Shown here: positions 1 to 7,606 of the stretch, piece by piece
Layout: each line of letters starts with the position of its first letter
Position numbering within the stretch: position 1 is the stretch's first letter
Origin: Oscillatoria nigro-viridis PCC 7112
GTDB taxonomy: Bacteria > Cyanobacteriota > Cyanobacteriia > Cyanobacteriales > Microcoleaceae
Direction of reading: 5' to 3'
DNA: 64,000 nucleotides
Assembly: GCF_000317475.1 (NCBI RefSeq)
Contig: NC_019729.1
Location: forward strand, 2,122,501 to 2,186,500
Position numbers and translations under genes: made by a program
The notes under the pieces: generated by a model
Database searches by the model: none
Told to the model about the DNA's origin: nothing
What the model saw: the letters and a program-made list of their open reading frames with translations, nothing else

Positions 1-68
1 TCAGGATTCATTGGGTGTGCTGTATCGATGCTACGCAGCAGTATGTTTGTATCTACGAGAAACGGCAT
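1..68 (-). CDS. PIN-domain toxin (VapC-like), N-terminus only
   Basis: Only the first 22 codons are in the window. They begin MPFLVDTNILLRS, the beta-strand and first acidic residue (VDTN) that open PIN-domain ribonucleases of VapBC-type toxin-antitoxin systems. The ATG directly follows the TAA stop of the upstream gene, which is the tight coupling expected of a toxin-antitoxin operon. The remainder lies beyond the window edge, so whether the toxin is intact cannot be seen. Confidence 0.7.
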   Translation of the reverse strand, partial: MPFLVDTNILLRSIDTAHPMNP

Positions 69-350
69 TTAACTTCTGTCTCCATAAATGCTCTCTCTGC
101 TAATAGCTTCATCTGAAAGAGTGGGGAGATTTAGGGTACGATGACTGTCAACCCATTCTTGAAATGCGAGCGACCATTCTGTTGGGGTAGCTGTTTCATA
201 AAATGGAGGTTGTTGAGGTTCAATTAGCTGTTTGAGCATCGCATCTAGTAATGGTTTAATCTGATCCGCCGTGCGGTTGGTGATTTTTCCCAAAACTTGA
301 GTAATCGTCTGTATCTCTTGTTGGTGAGATTGCTGAAGATTGTGCAGCAT
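69..350 (-). CDS. Putative antitoxin upstream of PIN toxin
   Basis: A 93-residue acidic protein whose stop touches the start of the PIN-type toxin, so it is best read as the antitoxin of that pair. I chose the ATG at 350 over one six codons upstream because AAGGAT lies just before it. The protein has a helical N-terminal half rich in Gln and a C-terminal segment ending in LSDEAISRESIYGDRS, typical of a disordered toxin-binding tail. I do not recognise a named DNA-binding family in it. The functional call rests on gene order and size. Confidence 0.55.
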   Translation of the reverse strand: MLHNLQQSHQQEIQTITQVLGKITNRTADQIKPLLDAMLKQLIEPQQPPFYETATPTEWSLAFQEWVDSHRTLNLPTLSDEAISRESIYGDRS

Positions 351-368
351 AATTATCCTTGAGTGCAA

Positions 369-1150
369 GTTTTTGGGCTGATGAGAGCGGGGTCGATCGC
401 ACTTTTTAAATTGATTTTAATATTATAACTGTAGCGCAAAGCCTAGGAAGTAGGCGATTGCTCGTTCCCAGGCTCCAGCCCACGGGTGACAACTTAAGAC
501 TGAAACCATTGATAAATCTCGCATTTAGCTAAGTCTAGATCCCCCTAAATCCCCCTGATTGTTGGGGGACTTTGAGAAGACTCTTGTCCCCCCCTTCGTA
601 GGGGCGGTGCCCCCGTGCCCGCCCTTGGCTAGGGGGGATCTGAGCTTAATACTCAAACAGCAGTCTGTGATTGGGTTTGACGTTAAGTTGTCACGAATCG
701 GCTCCAGCCTGAGAACCAGTTAATCCTGGATGCACGTACTAGGATTTTCTGTCCGAAGAGAACGTAGTGAAGCAATCTCAAAGCTGACAATCAAGCATCC
801 AGGATACAAGCCCCCGGATTCATCCGTCCAGAAATAAAAAACCTGTATCCGATAAAGGAGCCCCCGACTCGATCCGTGGGGTCAATGCTAAAATCTAAAA
901 TCTAAAATCTAAAATCTAAAATCGATTGACGCACCTTTCCCAAATCCCAAATCCCAAATGGATTGACACAGGCCCCCGTCTGCGGCTACGCTTTGAAGTT
1001 AGAGGTTGCTTTGCTTGTAGAGGAAGTAGCCCGCGTCGCCCAAAAATCTAGTTGCACTGCCCAAAGCTGTTGGTAGCAGCAATGGACAGCATAACCGCCA
1101 AACTGGGACAAGCAGTCTGGAGGCTAACGGAGTATCTTAACATTCTCTGT
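369..1150. other. Repeat-rich spacer without a convincing gene
   Basis: No reading frame here looks coding. The stretch holds a CCCCC-rich inverted repeat (536-646), an 11-bp inverted repeat ATCCTGGATGC / GCATCCAGGAT (about 723-806), a run of AAATCTA-type heptamers (about 890-925), and a fragment of the CGTTCCCAGGCT repeat family near 463. The last 150 bases before the hairpin at 1151 could be a small transcribed RNA, but I cannot assign a family. Confidence 0.5.
536..646. repeat. AGATCCCCC terminal-inverted-repeat element
   Basis: The segment starts AGATCCCCCTAAATCCCCC and ends CTAGGGGGGATCT, so the ends are inverted copies about 110 bp apart, with G/C-run palindromes between them. This is the layout of a small non-autonomous palindromic element. 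A related CCCCCCTTATTAAGGGGGG sequence sits inside the NlpC/P60 gene near 52700. Confidence 0.55.
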
Positions 1151-1195
1151 AGCCGCCCTGCTATGTGTTGAAATGCGGGGCGGCTGGGTTTTTGG
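1151..1195 (+). terminator. Strong hairpin with T-rich tail (terminator-like)
   Basis: AGCCGCCC (1151-1158) pairs with GGGCGGCT (1178-1185) and is followed by GGGTTTTTGGGTTTTT. It lies just upstream of the small gene at 1234, so it could terminate a short upstream transcript or act as an attenuator for that gene. No protein gene ends before it on this strand. Confidence 0.5.
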
Positions 1196-1233
1196 GTTTT
1201 TCTAGAAAACCTAAAACCAGGAGAACATATATT

Positions 1234-1479
1234 ATGTCACAGGAATTCTTGCCTGACGACAACAAATTTGCACGGCCAAATGACGGCTCAGCAGCAGAAT
1301 CGGAACAGGATGTGGTGTGTGTAACGGTGACAGGTTCGCCCCAGGGTGTCAGGGAAACCATACTCACCTTATACCGCCTGGGATTTGCCCAAGTTGGCGA
1401 TTGGAGTCCCGTACAGCGTGCAGCTAATCCGAAGCAAGTGATGAGTGTGCTGATTCGCCGTCGGAAGCGCAAAGCGTAG
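1234..1479 (+). CDS. Small conserved-type hypothetical protein
   Basis: An 81-residue protein. The start at 1234 (MSQEFLPDD) is chosen over the upstream in-frame ATG at 1165 because AGGAGAA lies about eight bases before it, and because 1165 falls inside the hairpin. The N-terminal 28 residues are polar and acidic. The rest (VVCVTVTGSPQGVRETILTL...GFAQVGDWSPV) looks like a small alpha/beta fold, and the end is very basic (IRRRKRKA). I do not recognise a function. The mix of an acidic start and a basic tail suggests nucleic-acid or protein binding, as inference only. Confidence 0.6.
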   Translation: MSQEFLPDDNKFARPNDGSAAESEQDVVCVTVTGSPQGVRETILTLYRLGFAQVGDWSPVQRAANPKQVMSVLIRRRKRKA

Positions 1480-1483
1480 GTGT

Positions 1484-1612
1484 TTGCTCGTTCCCAAGCT
1501 AGAGCCTGGGAACGCATTCCATGAGGCTCTGCCTCCTGTTTTTGTTTTTATCCGTTAGCGAGGCAGAGCCTCTGGATCTCGGTTCCCAGGCTAGAGCCTG
1601 GGAACCAGTTAA
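1484..1612. repeat. GTTCCCAGGCTAGAGCCTGGGAAC / GAGGCAGAGCCTC palindromic element
   Basis: Two short palindromes are arranged as an inverted repeat: CGTTCCCAAGCTAGAGCC followed by GAGGCTCTGCCTC on the left, and GAGGCAGAGCCTC followed by GTTCCCAGGCTAGAGCC on the right. The same pieces occur near 463 and 6977. This looks like a small dispersed REP or MITE-type element. Confidence 0.6.
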
Positions 1613-2157
1613 GAAGACCAACAAATATCAGGCACGTTACTTTACTAAATCAGGAAACGGTAATTTCCTGATGTAAAGGCTTGAAAGGCTACAGCTTTAT
1701 CAAAATATGTAATTTTGGCATAGAACTATACACGACTTTATTAAAATTAAACTTACGTATATGCCACTTAGATAAAAGTGGCACAACTAATAGCACCAAA
1801 ATTTCCCCCAATTGGTACAAAGCAATTGGCAGCAACTTGCAAGATGGAAGTAAGATCGGAATAATTCTAGCCAAAGCCGGGGGGCTAGCAGACTTGAGCG
1901 AGTGCTGAATGGTTCGCTATCAACCATTCAACCTTACAATTCCTGTTGCACAAACAAACTGGAATCCTTATTAGGGTGCGATCATCAAACCTGATTATTT
2001 TATGACAAGTTCAGTTAGAGGTTTGTTTGTGGAGTGCATCTGACTTTTCTCTGACTTTTGCCTGACTTTCTCCAACCGACAAAGCAGGCTTAGGGAGATT
2101 AGATTGAGTTCAATTCGAGTAGTAAAGGTTCACGTTAGTTTTCACTCAAAGGATTCT
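1613..2157. other. Spacer with hairpins, no supported gene
   Basis: Open frames of 61-75 codons exist on both strands but lack a ribosome binding site and coding-like composition. Visible structure is limited to two hairpins, ATCAGGAAACGGTAATTTCCTGAT near 1650 and TGCCACTTAGATAAAAGTGGCA near 1762. The last 100 bases must contain the promoter of the secreted-protein gene at 2158. Confidence 0.45.
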
Positions 2158-2712
2158 ATGTCTAAGAAAGCAGCTATTCTTGGTTTTGCAGTAATTTGTT
2201 TTTCGGCAATTCCTGTGTTTGCCGATAGTCAATCTTCAAATTCGAGCTTGAAAATTGGAGACGTTAGTCTCTCAATCAATAATTCAGGCACTGTACTCAC
2301 AAAAACACAACCATCTACAGGAAAGTGGTTAGGGGAACAAAAGTTCCAGTCTTTTGGGAGCATGATGTGGGTTCAAGAACACAATGTTCTTTTTGTAGCA
2401 GGTGTTTTGGAAGGTAGCAATAAACCAATGCTTTTTAAAATTAAAGGTACTGGAGGTGGTGGTCAAAATATGTTTGCTTTAACACCAAATGGTGACTCAG
2501 CCAAAGGATATAATTATCGGCTAGGTTCACAGGGAATGAATGTTCAAAACATGAGCTACCAAGGTGACGTGCTACAGATTAGAAGTGGTTCCACAACGTA
2601 CCAGATTAAAAATGTGGGTGGTACTGGTAACAATATGTTTGCGTTAGTCAACAATACAGAATGTAAGAGCATGCCAGGTTACAACTACTTTATTCAGTGT
2701 GTTGTCAAGTAA
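2158..2712 (+). CDS. Secreted hypothetical protein with internal repeat
   Basis: A 184-residue protein. The start at 2158 is preferred because AAAGGA precedes it and because it begins a classic signal peptide: MSKKAA, a hydrophobic core, then a cut after PVFA before DSQ. The mature part is Gly/Asn/Ser-rich and beta-prone. The motif G-G-x-NMFAL occurs twice (around residues 115 and 163), each followed by a GYNY motif, so the C-terminal half is an internal duplication. Two cysteines flank the last repeat and may form a disulfide. I do not recognise a family. The gene stands alone and ends at a clear terminator. Confidence 0.7.
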   Translation: MSKKAAILGFAVICFSAIPVFADSQSSNSSLKIGDVSLSINNSGTVLTKTQPSTGKWLGEQKFQSFGSMMWVQEHNVLFVAGVLEGSNKPMLFKIKGTGGGGQNMFALTPNGDSAKGYNYRLGSQGMNVQNMSYQGDVLQIRSGSTTYQIKNVGGTGNNMFALVNNTECKSMPGYNYFIQCVVK

Positions 2713-2772
2713 GTAGAATGACTCTTTGCTATAGATTGTGTAGAGAACATTGACATAAAGACCCCACCCTAA

Positions 2773-2809
2773 AAAACCCGCTACAACTACATTGCAGCGG
2801 GTTTTCTGT
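2773..2809 (+). terminator. Rho-independent terminator
   Basis: AAAACCCGCT (2773-2782) pairs with AGCGGGTTTT (2796-2805), giving a 10-bp stem with a T-rich 3' arm about 60 bases after the secreted-protein gene. Confidence 0.75.
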
Positions 2810-2943
2810 TGGTTCCGTGCGGATTCACTTTCCATCACCGAAAACCCCCTAGACCGCGCTAGACGGTGCAATTTTGAAGCCGTTTGAGCCGTGTCAGCCG
2901 TCCGTGATGTCGAGACGATCGCCCCGTGTCGATCGGACTGCCA

Positions 2944-3054
2944 CCAATTTTGGAGTCTTATTGGTGGAAAACCCTAGTAAATTCGGCAGACATCAAAGCC
3001 TGCCTTGCTTTTGCCGCAGATCGTGAAAAAAAGTTATTTCTGGCATCCCTGTGA
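2944..3054 (+). pseudogene. DUF433-type antitoxin remnant (C-terminal part)
   Basis: The frame ending at TGA 3052-3054 reads ...SADIKACLAFAADREKKL..., which matches the usual C-terminus of DUF433 antitoxins (ED-I-x-A-x-LA-x-AADRE). The conserved N-terminal part of that family is not visible upstream, so this is a truncated relic. Its stop overlaps the GTG of the DUF5615-like toxin relic, the normal arrangement for this pair. Confidence 0.5.
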
Positions 3055-3382
3055 AACTACTGTTGGACGAAAACCTCTCAGACCAACTACTCAGAGAATT
3101 ATCGGTTTCTATCCCGATTCTGTTCATGTCAAAACCCTAGGACTCACAAATACTGATGATGCAGAAATTTGGGAATATGCAAAGGCAAATGATTTTGTGA
3201 TTGTTTCCAAAGATTCTGACTTTCATCAACGGAGTTTACTTTAGGGTCATCCTCCCAAATTTATTTATCTCCGTGCTGGCAATTGCTCAACATCTAAAAT
3301 CGTTCAAATTCTGCGAGATGAAATCGACATCATTAGTCAGTTTGGAGATAGAGAAGCAGAGAGTATACTGGTATTGTCGTAG
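3051..3382 (+). pseudogene. DUF5615 (PIN-like) toxin, frameshifted and nonsense-mutated
   Basis: The GTG at 3051 opens VKLLLDENLSDQLLREL, the standard start of DUF5615 PIN-like toxins. The frame is then lost, and the conserved middle (SVHVKTLGLTNTDDAEIWE, then VIVSKDSDFHQRSLL) continues in another frame. That frame meets TAG at 3242-3244 where the family normally has Tyr before GHPPK. Beyond it the sequence still reads GHPPKFIYLRAGNCS... to a stop at 3380-3382. One frameshift plus one nonsense change in an otherwise well-kept sequence indicates recent inactivation. It pairs with the DUF433 relic immediately upstream. Confidence 0.75.
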
Positions 3383-3505
3383 TATGAAACCCAAAAAGCA
3401 AACACTGAGGAGATATCAACTTAAGGAGTTTACAGGAGTGAACAAAATATCCAGCAAGTTAAGCTAATATAAAGCTGTCGATTTCTGCTCAATAATCCAC
3501 TAAAA

Positions 3506-3910
3506 ATGATGAAAGAAGACACCATTAACATCGTTGGTTTTCATGCACATATTTACTTCGACGCTGATAATCGCGATGCCGCAGCGCGTGTACGAGAAGG
3601 ATTGACTCAGTTTGAGGTGCAGCTTGGGCGTTGGCATGACAAACCCATTGGCCCCCACCCCCAAGCGATGTATCAAGTTGCATTTTTACCAGACCAGTTT
3701 GGCAAAGTCGTTCCCTGGTTAATGCTGAATCGTGAGGGGCTCGATATTCTCATTCACCCTGAAACAGGCGACGATGTGGCCGACCACACGAAACATTCTT
3801 TGTGGCTGGGAGAAAAACTAGAGTTGAATGTCGAATTCCTGCGACCTAGGACAGCCAACGCCAGCTTACGATCGATCCGCGCCCAAGGCGAGGGCGTTAC
3901 TCCAGAGTGA
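3506..3910 (+). CDS. DOPA 4,5-dioxygenase family protein
   Basis: A 134-residue protein matching the small DOPA 4,5-dioxygenase family, ferredoxin-like folds with metal-binding histidines. Visible hallmarks are IVGFHAHIYF near the N-terminus, GPHPQAMYQVAF in the middle, and LIHPETGDDVADHTKHSLWLG near the C-terminus. The length is usual for bacterial members. Plant and fungal relatives open the catechol ring of DOPA in pigment synthesis, while the bacterial substrate is generally unknown. No upstream SD is evident; two ATGs sit side by side at 3506 and 3509. It appears monocistronic. Confidence 0.85.
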   Translation: MMKEDTINIVGFHAHIYFDADNRDAAARVREGLTQFEVQLGRWHDKPIGPHPQAMYQVAFLPDQFGKVVPWLMLNREGLDILIHPETGDDVADHTKHSLWLGEKLELNVEFLRPRTANASLRSIRAQGEGVTPE

Positions 3911-3931
3911 CTTATCGCTGATAATAGATAA

Positions 3932-3974
3932 TTAGCCGCCGATTTGAGACATAGTGCGGCGACTATAATTTCCT
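3932..3974 (-). pseudogene. Duplicated relic of the moaA 3' end
   Basis: Read on the minus strand this segment encodes [13 protein letters not shown] and a stop, almost identical to the last codons of moaA ([12 protein letters not shown], at 4758). Roughly 43 bases of the moaA tail are therefore present twice, on either side of the island holding the HicB-like gene and the 198-codon gene. This looks like a scar of duplication or recombination next to moaA. Confidence 0.7.
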
Positions 3975-4025
3975 GTATTTATTAATAATAGTTATAATAT
4001 CCTTAACCAATGACTGAATAAATGT

Positions 4026-4199
4026 ATGAAAATTAGAGCAATCATCCATCCCGCAGAAGAAGGTGGCTATTGGGCAGAAGTTCCCGCACTTCCTGGGTGC
4101 ATTACCGAAGGAGATACTATGGAAGAAGTGATGGCTAATTTAAAAGATGCGATTGAAGGTTGGCTCGATGTTGCTAATAGTCGTGAAGCAATCGCGTAG
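4026..4199 (+). CDS. HicB-family antitoxin-like protein, short
   Basis: A 57-residue protein beginning MKIRAIIHPAEEGGYWAEVP followed by LPGCITEGDT-EE-A-NLKDAIEGWL, the compact HicB fold (a partial RNase H-like fold). No C-terminal DNA-binding domain is present, so it is the short form. No HicA toxin is visible beside it, making it a solitary antitoxin-like gene. Its 3' end overlaps convergently, by 133 bp, with the gene on the opposite strand. Confidence 0.75.
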   Translation: MKIRAIIHPAEEGGYWAEVPALPGCITEGDTMEEVMANLKDAIEGWLDVANSREAIA

Positions 4200-4663
4200 C
4201 CTCGCTCTTTACCCCACTCTATCCAAGCTGATGCCATCTGTTTTACCCTTCCCCTTTGTTCCGGTTTAATGGGATTTTCACCCGTAATTTCATTCAATGC
4301 AGCTAACCAGTAAAGGGGATTTTTTTTGAGTTCCGCTAGCAACAGCGGCACGATTTGAGAACCCATATTAATAATTTCTTGATATGCAGGATGCTGAGAC
4401 ATTTGAGCTGTCGAAGACATTCCCGCAACTTCACTCTGCCATTCCGTAGCAAGAGTATAAAATTTGTCAATTACCTCGATCGCAATTTCAGCATTTTGAT
4501 TGCAAATATCTCGATCGGTATTTGCTGCGGGATTTTCTCGTTGCGCGATCGAGCTTTCAATGTTCATCAAGACTAATTCTTCGATGGATACATTCATCTG
4601 GGCAGCAACTTTTTGTAGCTTCAGCATCAGCCGGTCTGAAATGGCGATCGAGATGGTGTTCAT
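4067..4663 (-). CDS. Hypothetical protein with RHH-like N-terminus; C-terminus overlaps hicB
   Basis: The 198-codon frame begins MNTISIAISDRLMLKLQKVAAQMNVS, resembling a ribbon-helix-helix or CopG-type DNA-binding start with SIEELV after it. The middle (SQHPAYQEIINMG, then PLLLAELKKNPLYWLAALNEITGENP, then ASAWIEWGKERGY) looks like a conserved module seen in cyanobacterial proteins that usually end near WGKERGY. Here the frame runs on about 45 codons through the antisense of the HicB gene, so the tail is probably not ancestral. The function is unknown. The DNA-binding start suggests an antitoxin-like or regulatory role. Confidence 0.6.
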   Translation of the reverse strand: MNTISIAISDRLMLKLQKVAAQMNVSIEELVLMNIESSIAQRENPAANTDRDICNQNAEIAIEVIDKFYTLATEWQSEVAGMSSTAQMSQHPAYQEIINMGSQIVPLLLAELKKNPLYWLAALNEITGENPIKPEQRGRVKQMASAWIEWGKERGYAIASRLLATSSQPSIASFKLAITSSIVSPSVMHPGSAGTSAQ

Positions 4664-4757
4664 CGTTAAATACCTGATTTATAATTAACCACAGAGAACG
4701 CAGAGATTACAGAGAGGGGGAGAGAATATCGAGGGAATACTAAAATCGGAATTGATA

Positions 4758-5747
4758 TCACCCGCCGATTTGAGACATGGTGCGGCTGTAATTTCCTTGA
4801 GTAGTTCCCGAATCTCGCTGCTTGAAATTAATCTCCGGTTTAATCTCTAATATGTGCCGCACTCGATCGCGCAATTCGCTGATAGGAGTCCCATCACGCA
4901 GAGCAGTTTTTAAGTCAATTTGACCCGTTTCGTTCAGCAGACAAGGCCGCAGCCACCCGTCAGCAGACAAACGCATCCGGTTGCAGCGATCGCAAAAACA
5001 CTCGGACATTTGGCTGATAAATCCCAAAGTGCCCTTCGCCCCCGGAATTTGAAACACATCCGCCGGCCCATTTCCGCGAACCCCCGACTCGGCTAACCCG
5101 TATTTGTCGCTAATTTGTTGCCGCAATTCGGCTGATGCTACCCAACCTTTATCGCCAAATAAATCCCCATTGCCGATCGGCATAAACTCAATAAATCGGA
5201 CGTGCCAATTCCGGTTAATAGTTAACGCCGCTAAATCCAATATTTCGCCGTCATTGACACCGGGAATTACCACAACATTCAGTTTCAGCGGGTCGAATCC
5301 TGCTTGATAAGCCGCTTGAATTCCCTCCCAAACTTGCATCCACCGCGATCGACCCCGACTGCCAATTATCTTATCGAAAGTCTCCGGTTCCAAGGAATCC
5401 AAACTAATATTAATCCGGCGCAAACCAGCATTGTAGAGATTTTCGGCCATTCCCGCCAGCAAAAAACCGTTGGTTGTCATTGACAAATCTCGCGTTTCGG
5501 GCATCGAGGCGATCGACCTTACCAATTCCACCACCCCAGGCCGCAGCAGCGGTTCCCCACCCGTCAACCGAAACTTTGTAAATCCCGCGGGTATAAAAAC
5601 TTCCCGCAGCAGAGTTAGCAATTCCGAGTGAGTTAACAACTGCTGCTGCAATACATAGTCCAACTCGCTACCTTCCGGCATACAGTAGAGACAGCGGAAG
5701 TTGCAGCGGTCTATCAAGCTAATCCGAAGGTAGTCTACGGGATTCAT
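4758..5747 (-). CDS. moaA: GTP 3',8-cyclase MoaA (molybdenum cofactor biosynthesis)
   Basis: A 329-residue radical-SAM enzyme of normal MoaA length. It converts GTP to 3',8-cyclo-7,8-dihydro-GTP, the first step of molybdopterin synthesis. Cys15, Cys19 and Cys22 ([13 protein letters not shown]) bind the SAM [4Fe-4S] cluster. TGGEPLLR and the TTNG segment follow in the barrel. A second cluster site lies near the C-terminus ([13 protein letters not shown] ... RPC), and the protein ends with the GG tail important in MoaA. The neighbouring divergent gene is nitrate-reductase associated, so the cofactor probably serves nitrate reductase. Confidence 0.95.
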   Translation of the reverse strand: MNPVDYLRISLIDRCNFRCLYCMPEGSELDYVLQQQLLTHSELLTLLREVFIPAGFTKFRLTGGEPLLRPGVVELVRSIASMPETRDLSMTTNGFLLAGMAENLYNAGLRRINISLDSLEPETFDKIIGSRGRSRWMQVWEGIQAAYQAGFDPLKLNVVVIPGVNDGEILDLAALTINRNWHVRFIEFMPIGNGDLFGDKGWVASAELRQQISDKYGLAESGVRGNGPADVFQIPGAKGTLGFISQMSECFCDRCNRMRLSADGWLRPCLLNETGQIDLKTALRDGTPISELRDRVRHILEIKPEINFKQRDSGTTQGNYSRTMSQIGG

Positions 5748-5807
5748 GTCAATAGTTTGTAATATTATTTAATTGTAAGCGCTGATGCGAGATTCTGCAA
5801 TTAATAT

Positions 5808-5938
5808 GAACGGGCAAGATGCCCGTTCCACAGTGGATAAATTTTCTGTTGGTGGAACAGGCCGGAAAGCCTGTTGCAAATTTCCCAAAGTCGATAAATT
5901 GTCTGTTGGTGGAACAGGCCGGAAAGCCTGTTGCAAAA
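5808..5938. repeat. Cluster of CAGGC-GATGCCTG-type palindromic repeats
   Basis: Three palindromes stand in a row: GAACGGGCAAGATGCCCGTTC at 5808, then two copies of GGAACAGGCCGGAAAGCCTG at 5853 and 5911. The latter two belong to a near-perfect direct repeat of about 55 bp that includes TCTGTTGGT. The same family recurs at 20710-20775, inside the DUF3326 gene (23026-23211) and at 56605. Confidence 0.75.
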
Positions 5939-6000
5939 AAAACAATATAATATGATATTATTCATAATAAGTATCAATTTAATATTTAAGCTTTTTACCT

Positions 6001-6450
6001 ATGTTTTTTGAATTTGAAGCTGATTTTGTGGAAGCTTTGCGCTGTATCCCCATGCAGGTACGTCTCAAGTTAGATACTTGCGGTATTAAATTAAAGTTGC
6101 AGGATTGGAATCATTTTACTCAAGCAGAACGTCAAATCCTTGTAGAGAAACCTTGCTTGACACCAGCAGAAATTATTGATTACCGAGAACAGCTAAATAA
6201 AATATTAATTCTACACACAGGCAAACCGGGAACTGATTTGGCGGTTGATGAAAATCCCCCGTGGATGGATGCTGCAACTGTACCGGAGTCGGTTTCTGCC
6301 AAAGCGCAAGAGTTCGGCGTGACAATTACTTTGGCACAGTGGGCGAGTTTGCAGCCTCTACAGCGATTTGCTTTGATTAAGCTTAGTCGATCGAGCCACG
6401 AAAATAGAAACTTCCTTCCGGCTGTTCGAGAGTTTCACCTCGTTGCATAA
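6001..6450 (+). CDS. Nitrate reductase-associated protein
   Basis: A 149-residue soluble protein matching the cyanobacterial nitrate-reductase-associated family. It starts FEFEADFVEALRCIPMQVR, continues LDTCGIKLKL-DW, and has the repeated QAER/QPLQRFAL helices. The family's biochemical role is not settled; it is found with nitrate assimilation and molybdenum cofactor genes. It lies divergently next to moaA, which supports a shared nitrate-reductase theme. The internal GVTITLAQW segment resembles GIKLKLQDW, suggesting two similar helical halves. Confidence 0.8.
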   Translation: MFFEFEADFVEALRCIPMQVRLKLDTCGIKLKLQDWNHFTQAERQILVEKPCLTPAEIIDYREQLNKILILHTGKPGTDLAVDENPPWMDAATVPESVSAKAQEFGVTITLAQWASLQPLQRFALIKLSRSSHENRNFLPAVREFHLVA

Positions 6451-6560
6451 TCCTCAGACAAAAAGTTCGTAGTGAGGACTTCAGTCCTCATTAACACTTC
6501 TACTTCAAGCAATAAGGTACTCAGGGCGCAACCGTTTAAATGCAATTAAAGCAATTAATA

Positions 6561-6890
6561 TCAATCGTCGTAGCGACAATCCCACTCAGACCAAACTTTA
6601 TCCTCAATAAAATCAGTGGATTCTTGTAACACTCGTACATTACCGTTTTCGTATCGCAGGCACAACTCCCAATATGCAATAAAATAGTCACAAGCGGTAA
6701 ACTCAACATAACGGGCTGGTTCACCAGGTTTTTGCCCGTCAATCCAAATAGTAACTTCTGCATTAGGTTCCCGTCGCGCTTCTTCTTCCTCATCTAATTC
6801 GTAGTTTTATTGAGAAAACTTGAGTTGGCTGGCATCATATTCAATGCGAGCACAATCTAACACATAAAGACAAGATTGAATCAACTTCAT
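6561..6890 (-). pseudogene. Hypothetical protein gene with an in-frame stop
   Basis: Read from ATG 6888-6890, the frame gives MKLIQSCLYVLDCARIEYDA...LKFSQ, then TAA at 6807-6809, then continues in the same frame with NYELDEEEEARREPNAEV...VTIWIDGQ...FTACDYFIAYWELC and ends at TGA 6561-6563. Both halves look coding (acidic, balanced composition, 110 codons in total), while the alternative frame does not. It is best read as a gene recently broken by one nonsense mutation. I do not recognise the family. Confidence 0.6.
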
Positions 6891-7076
6891 ATCGAGCATC
6901 ACCACTTCTCCCTATTTTATGAATCGATTGTAAGTACAAATACATCGTTCACCAGGCTGTGCCTGATAATGCAGGTAAGCGAGGCTCTGCCTCGAATTTA
7001 CCCTACGGGCGATCGCTCGACAAGTGCGATTCGGTGGTGCAAGATCGATCGAACCGAATGTACGGCCCTAGATTCA

Positions 7077-7141
7077 GAAACCGGGTTTTTAGAGAAAATA
7101 CTTTGTTGCAGCCTTTAATCTCGATAAAAAACCCGGTTTCT
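7077..7141. repeat. AGAAACCGGGTTTTT inverted repeat
   Basis: AGAAACCGGGTTTTTAGAG on the left is inverted on the right as AAAAAACCCGGTTTCTT, with about 30 bases between. Related elements occur at 15448-15515 and 34395-34500. Confidence 0.6.
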
Positions 7142-7191
7142 TTGGTATGTGCGTTCAGCGGTCTTCGCGACAATCCGACAACCCGATGGCC

Positions 7192-7325
7192 CGATAGTCC
7201 GACAGGGGTTTAAACCCCTGTCTCATAGCGAAAGTCGTCTGAAGACGACTAATTGAAAATGATTGCTGATGTCAGTCGGTTTTTAACCGACTTGTGCTAT
7301 GAGACAGGGAATTAATTCCCTGTCG
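7192..7325. repeat. GACAGGGGTTTAAACCCCTGTC nested inverted-repeat element
   Basis: A large palindrome of palindromes. The outer arms are CCGACAGGGGTTTAAACCCC and GGGAATTAATTCCCTGTCGG; the inner arms are CTCATAGCGAAAGTCG / CGACTTGTGCTATGAG with AGTCGTCTGAAGACGACT. The same design occurs at 12583-12730 and 42951-43175, so it is a dispersed element family. Confidence 0.75.
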
Positions 7326-7606
7326 GGCTTCGGGACAATCGCACAATCCAAAAGTCCGACAGGGATTTCAACCCCTCGACTGTGCCCGGCAGGACTCCCA
7401 AGCGAGGCTGAGCCTCGAATCTACGTTTCTCAGAAACCAGCAAAAAAATTCATTTTTTTTTAAGTTATGTTACCTGCACGTGGTATTATTCGATGTGAAG
7501 TGTGCGAGCTGTAACGTTTGTCACACTTGTCGCTACAAGACGGTTTCAACCGAATTAATTGTAGTGGGAGTCAACTAACACCGACTGCTTTGAAAGTCAA
7601 GTAACC

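Larger units (their letters stand above)
6891..7606. other. Repeat-dense spacer upstream of the ATP synthase operon
   Basis: No gene is supported. It contains a GCGAGGCTCTGCCTCG palindrome (about 6977), an AAACCGGGTTT inverted repeat (7077-7141), a large nested inverted repeat (7192-7325), a partial GACAGGGATTTCAACCCC copy (about 7360) and a GCGAGGCTGAGCCTCG palindrome (about 7402). The final 150 bases before 7607, AT-rich with a TATTAT motif near 7485, are the likely promoter region of the operon. Confidence 0.55.

Noticed and set aside
1161..1517. 118-codon minus-strand frame over the small gene at 1234
   Set aside because: Lies over repeat and hairpin sequence; the plus-strand gene has a good SD and a better composition.
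1681..1908. 75-codon plus-strand frame
   Set aside because: No SD, low-complexity Ile/Lys/Asn-rich translation, and no family resemblance.
3201..3467. 88-codon frame overlapping the DUF5615 relic
   Set aside because: It is the wrong frame of the relic; the family motifs read in the neighbouring frame.
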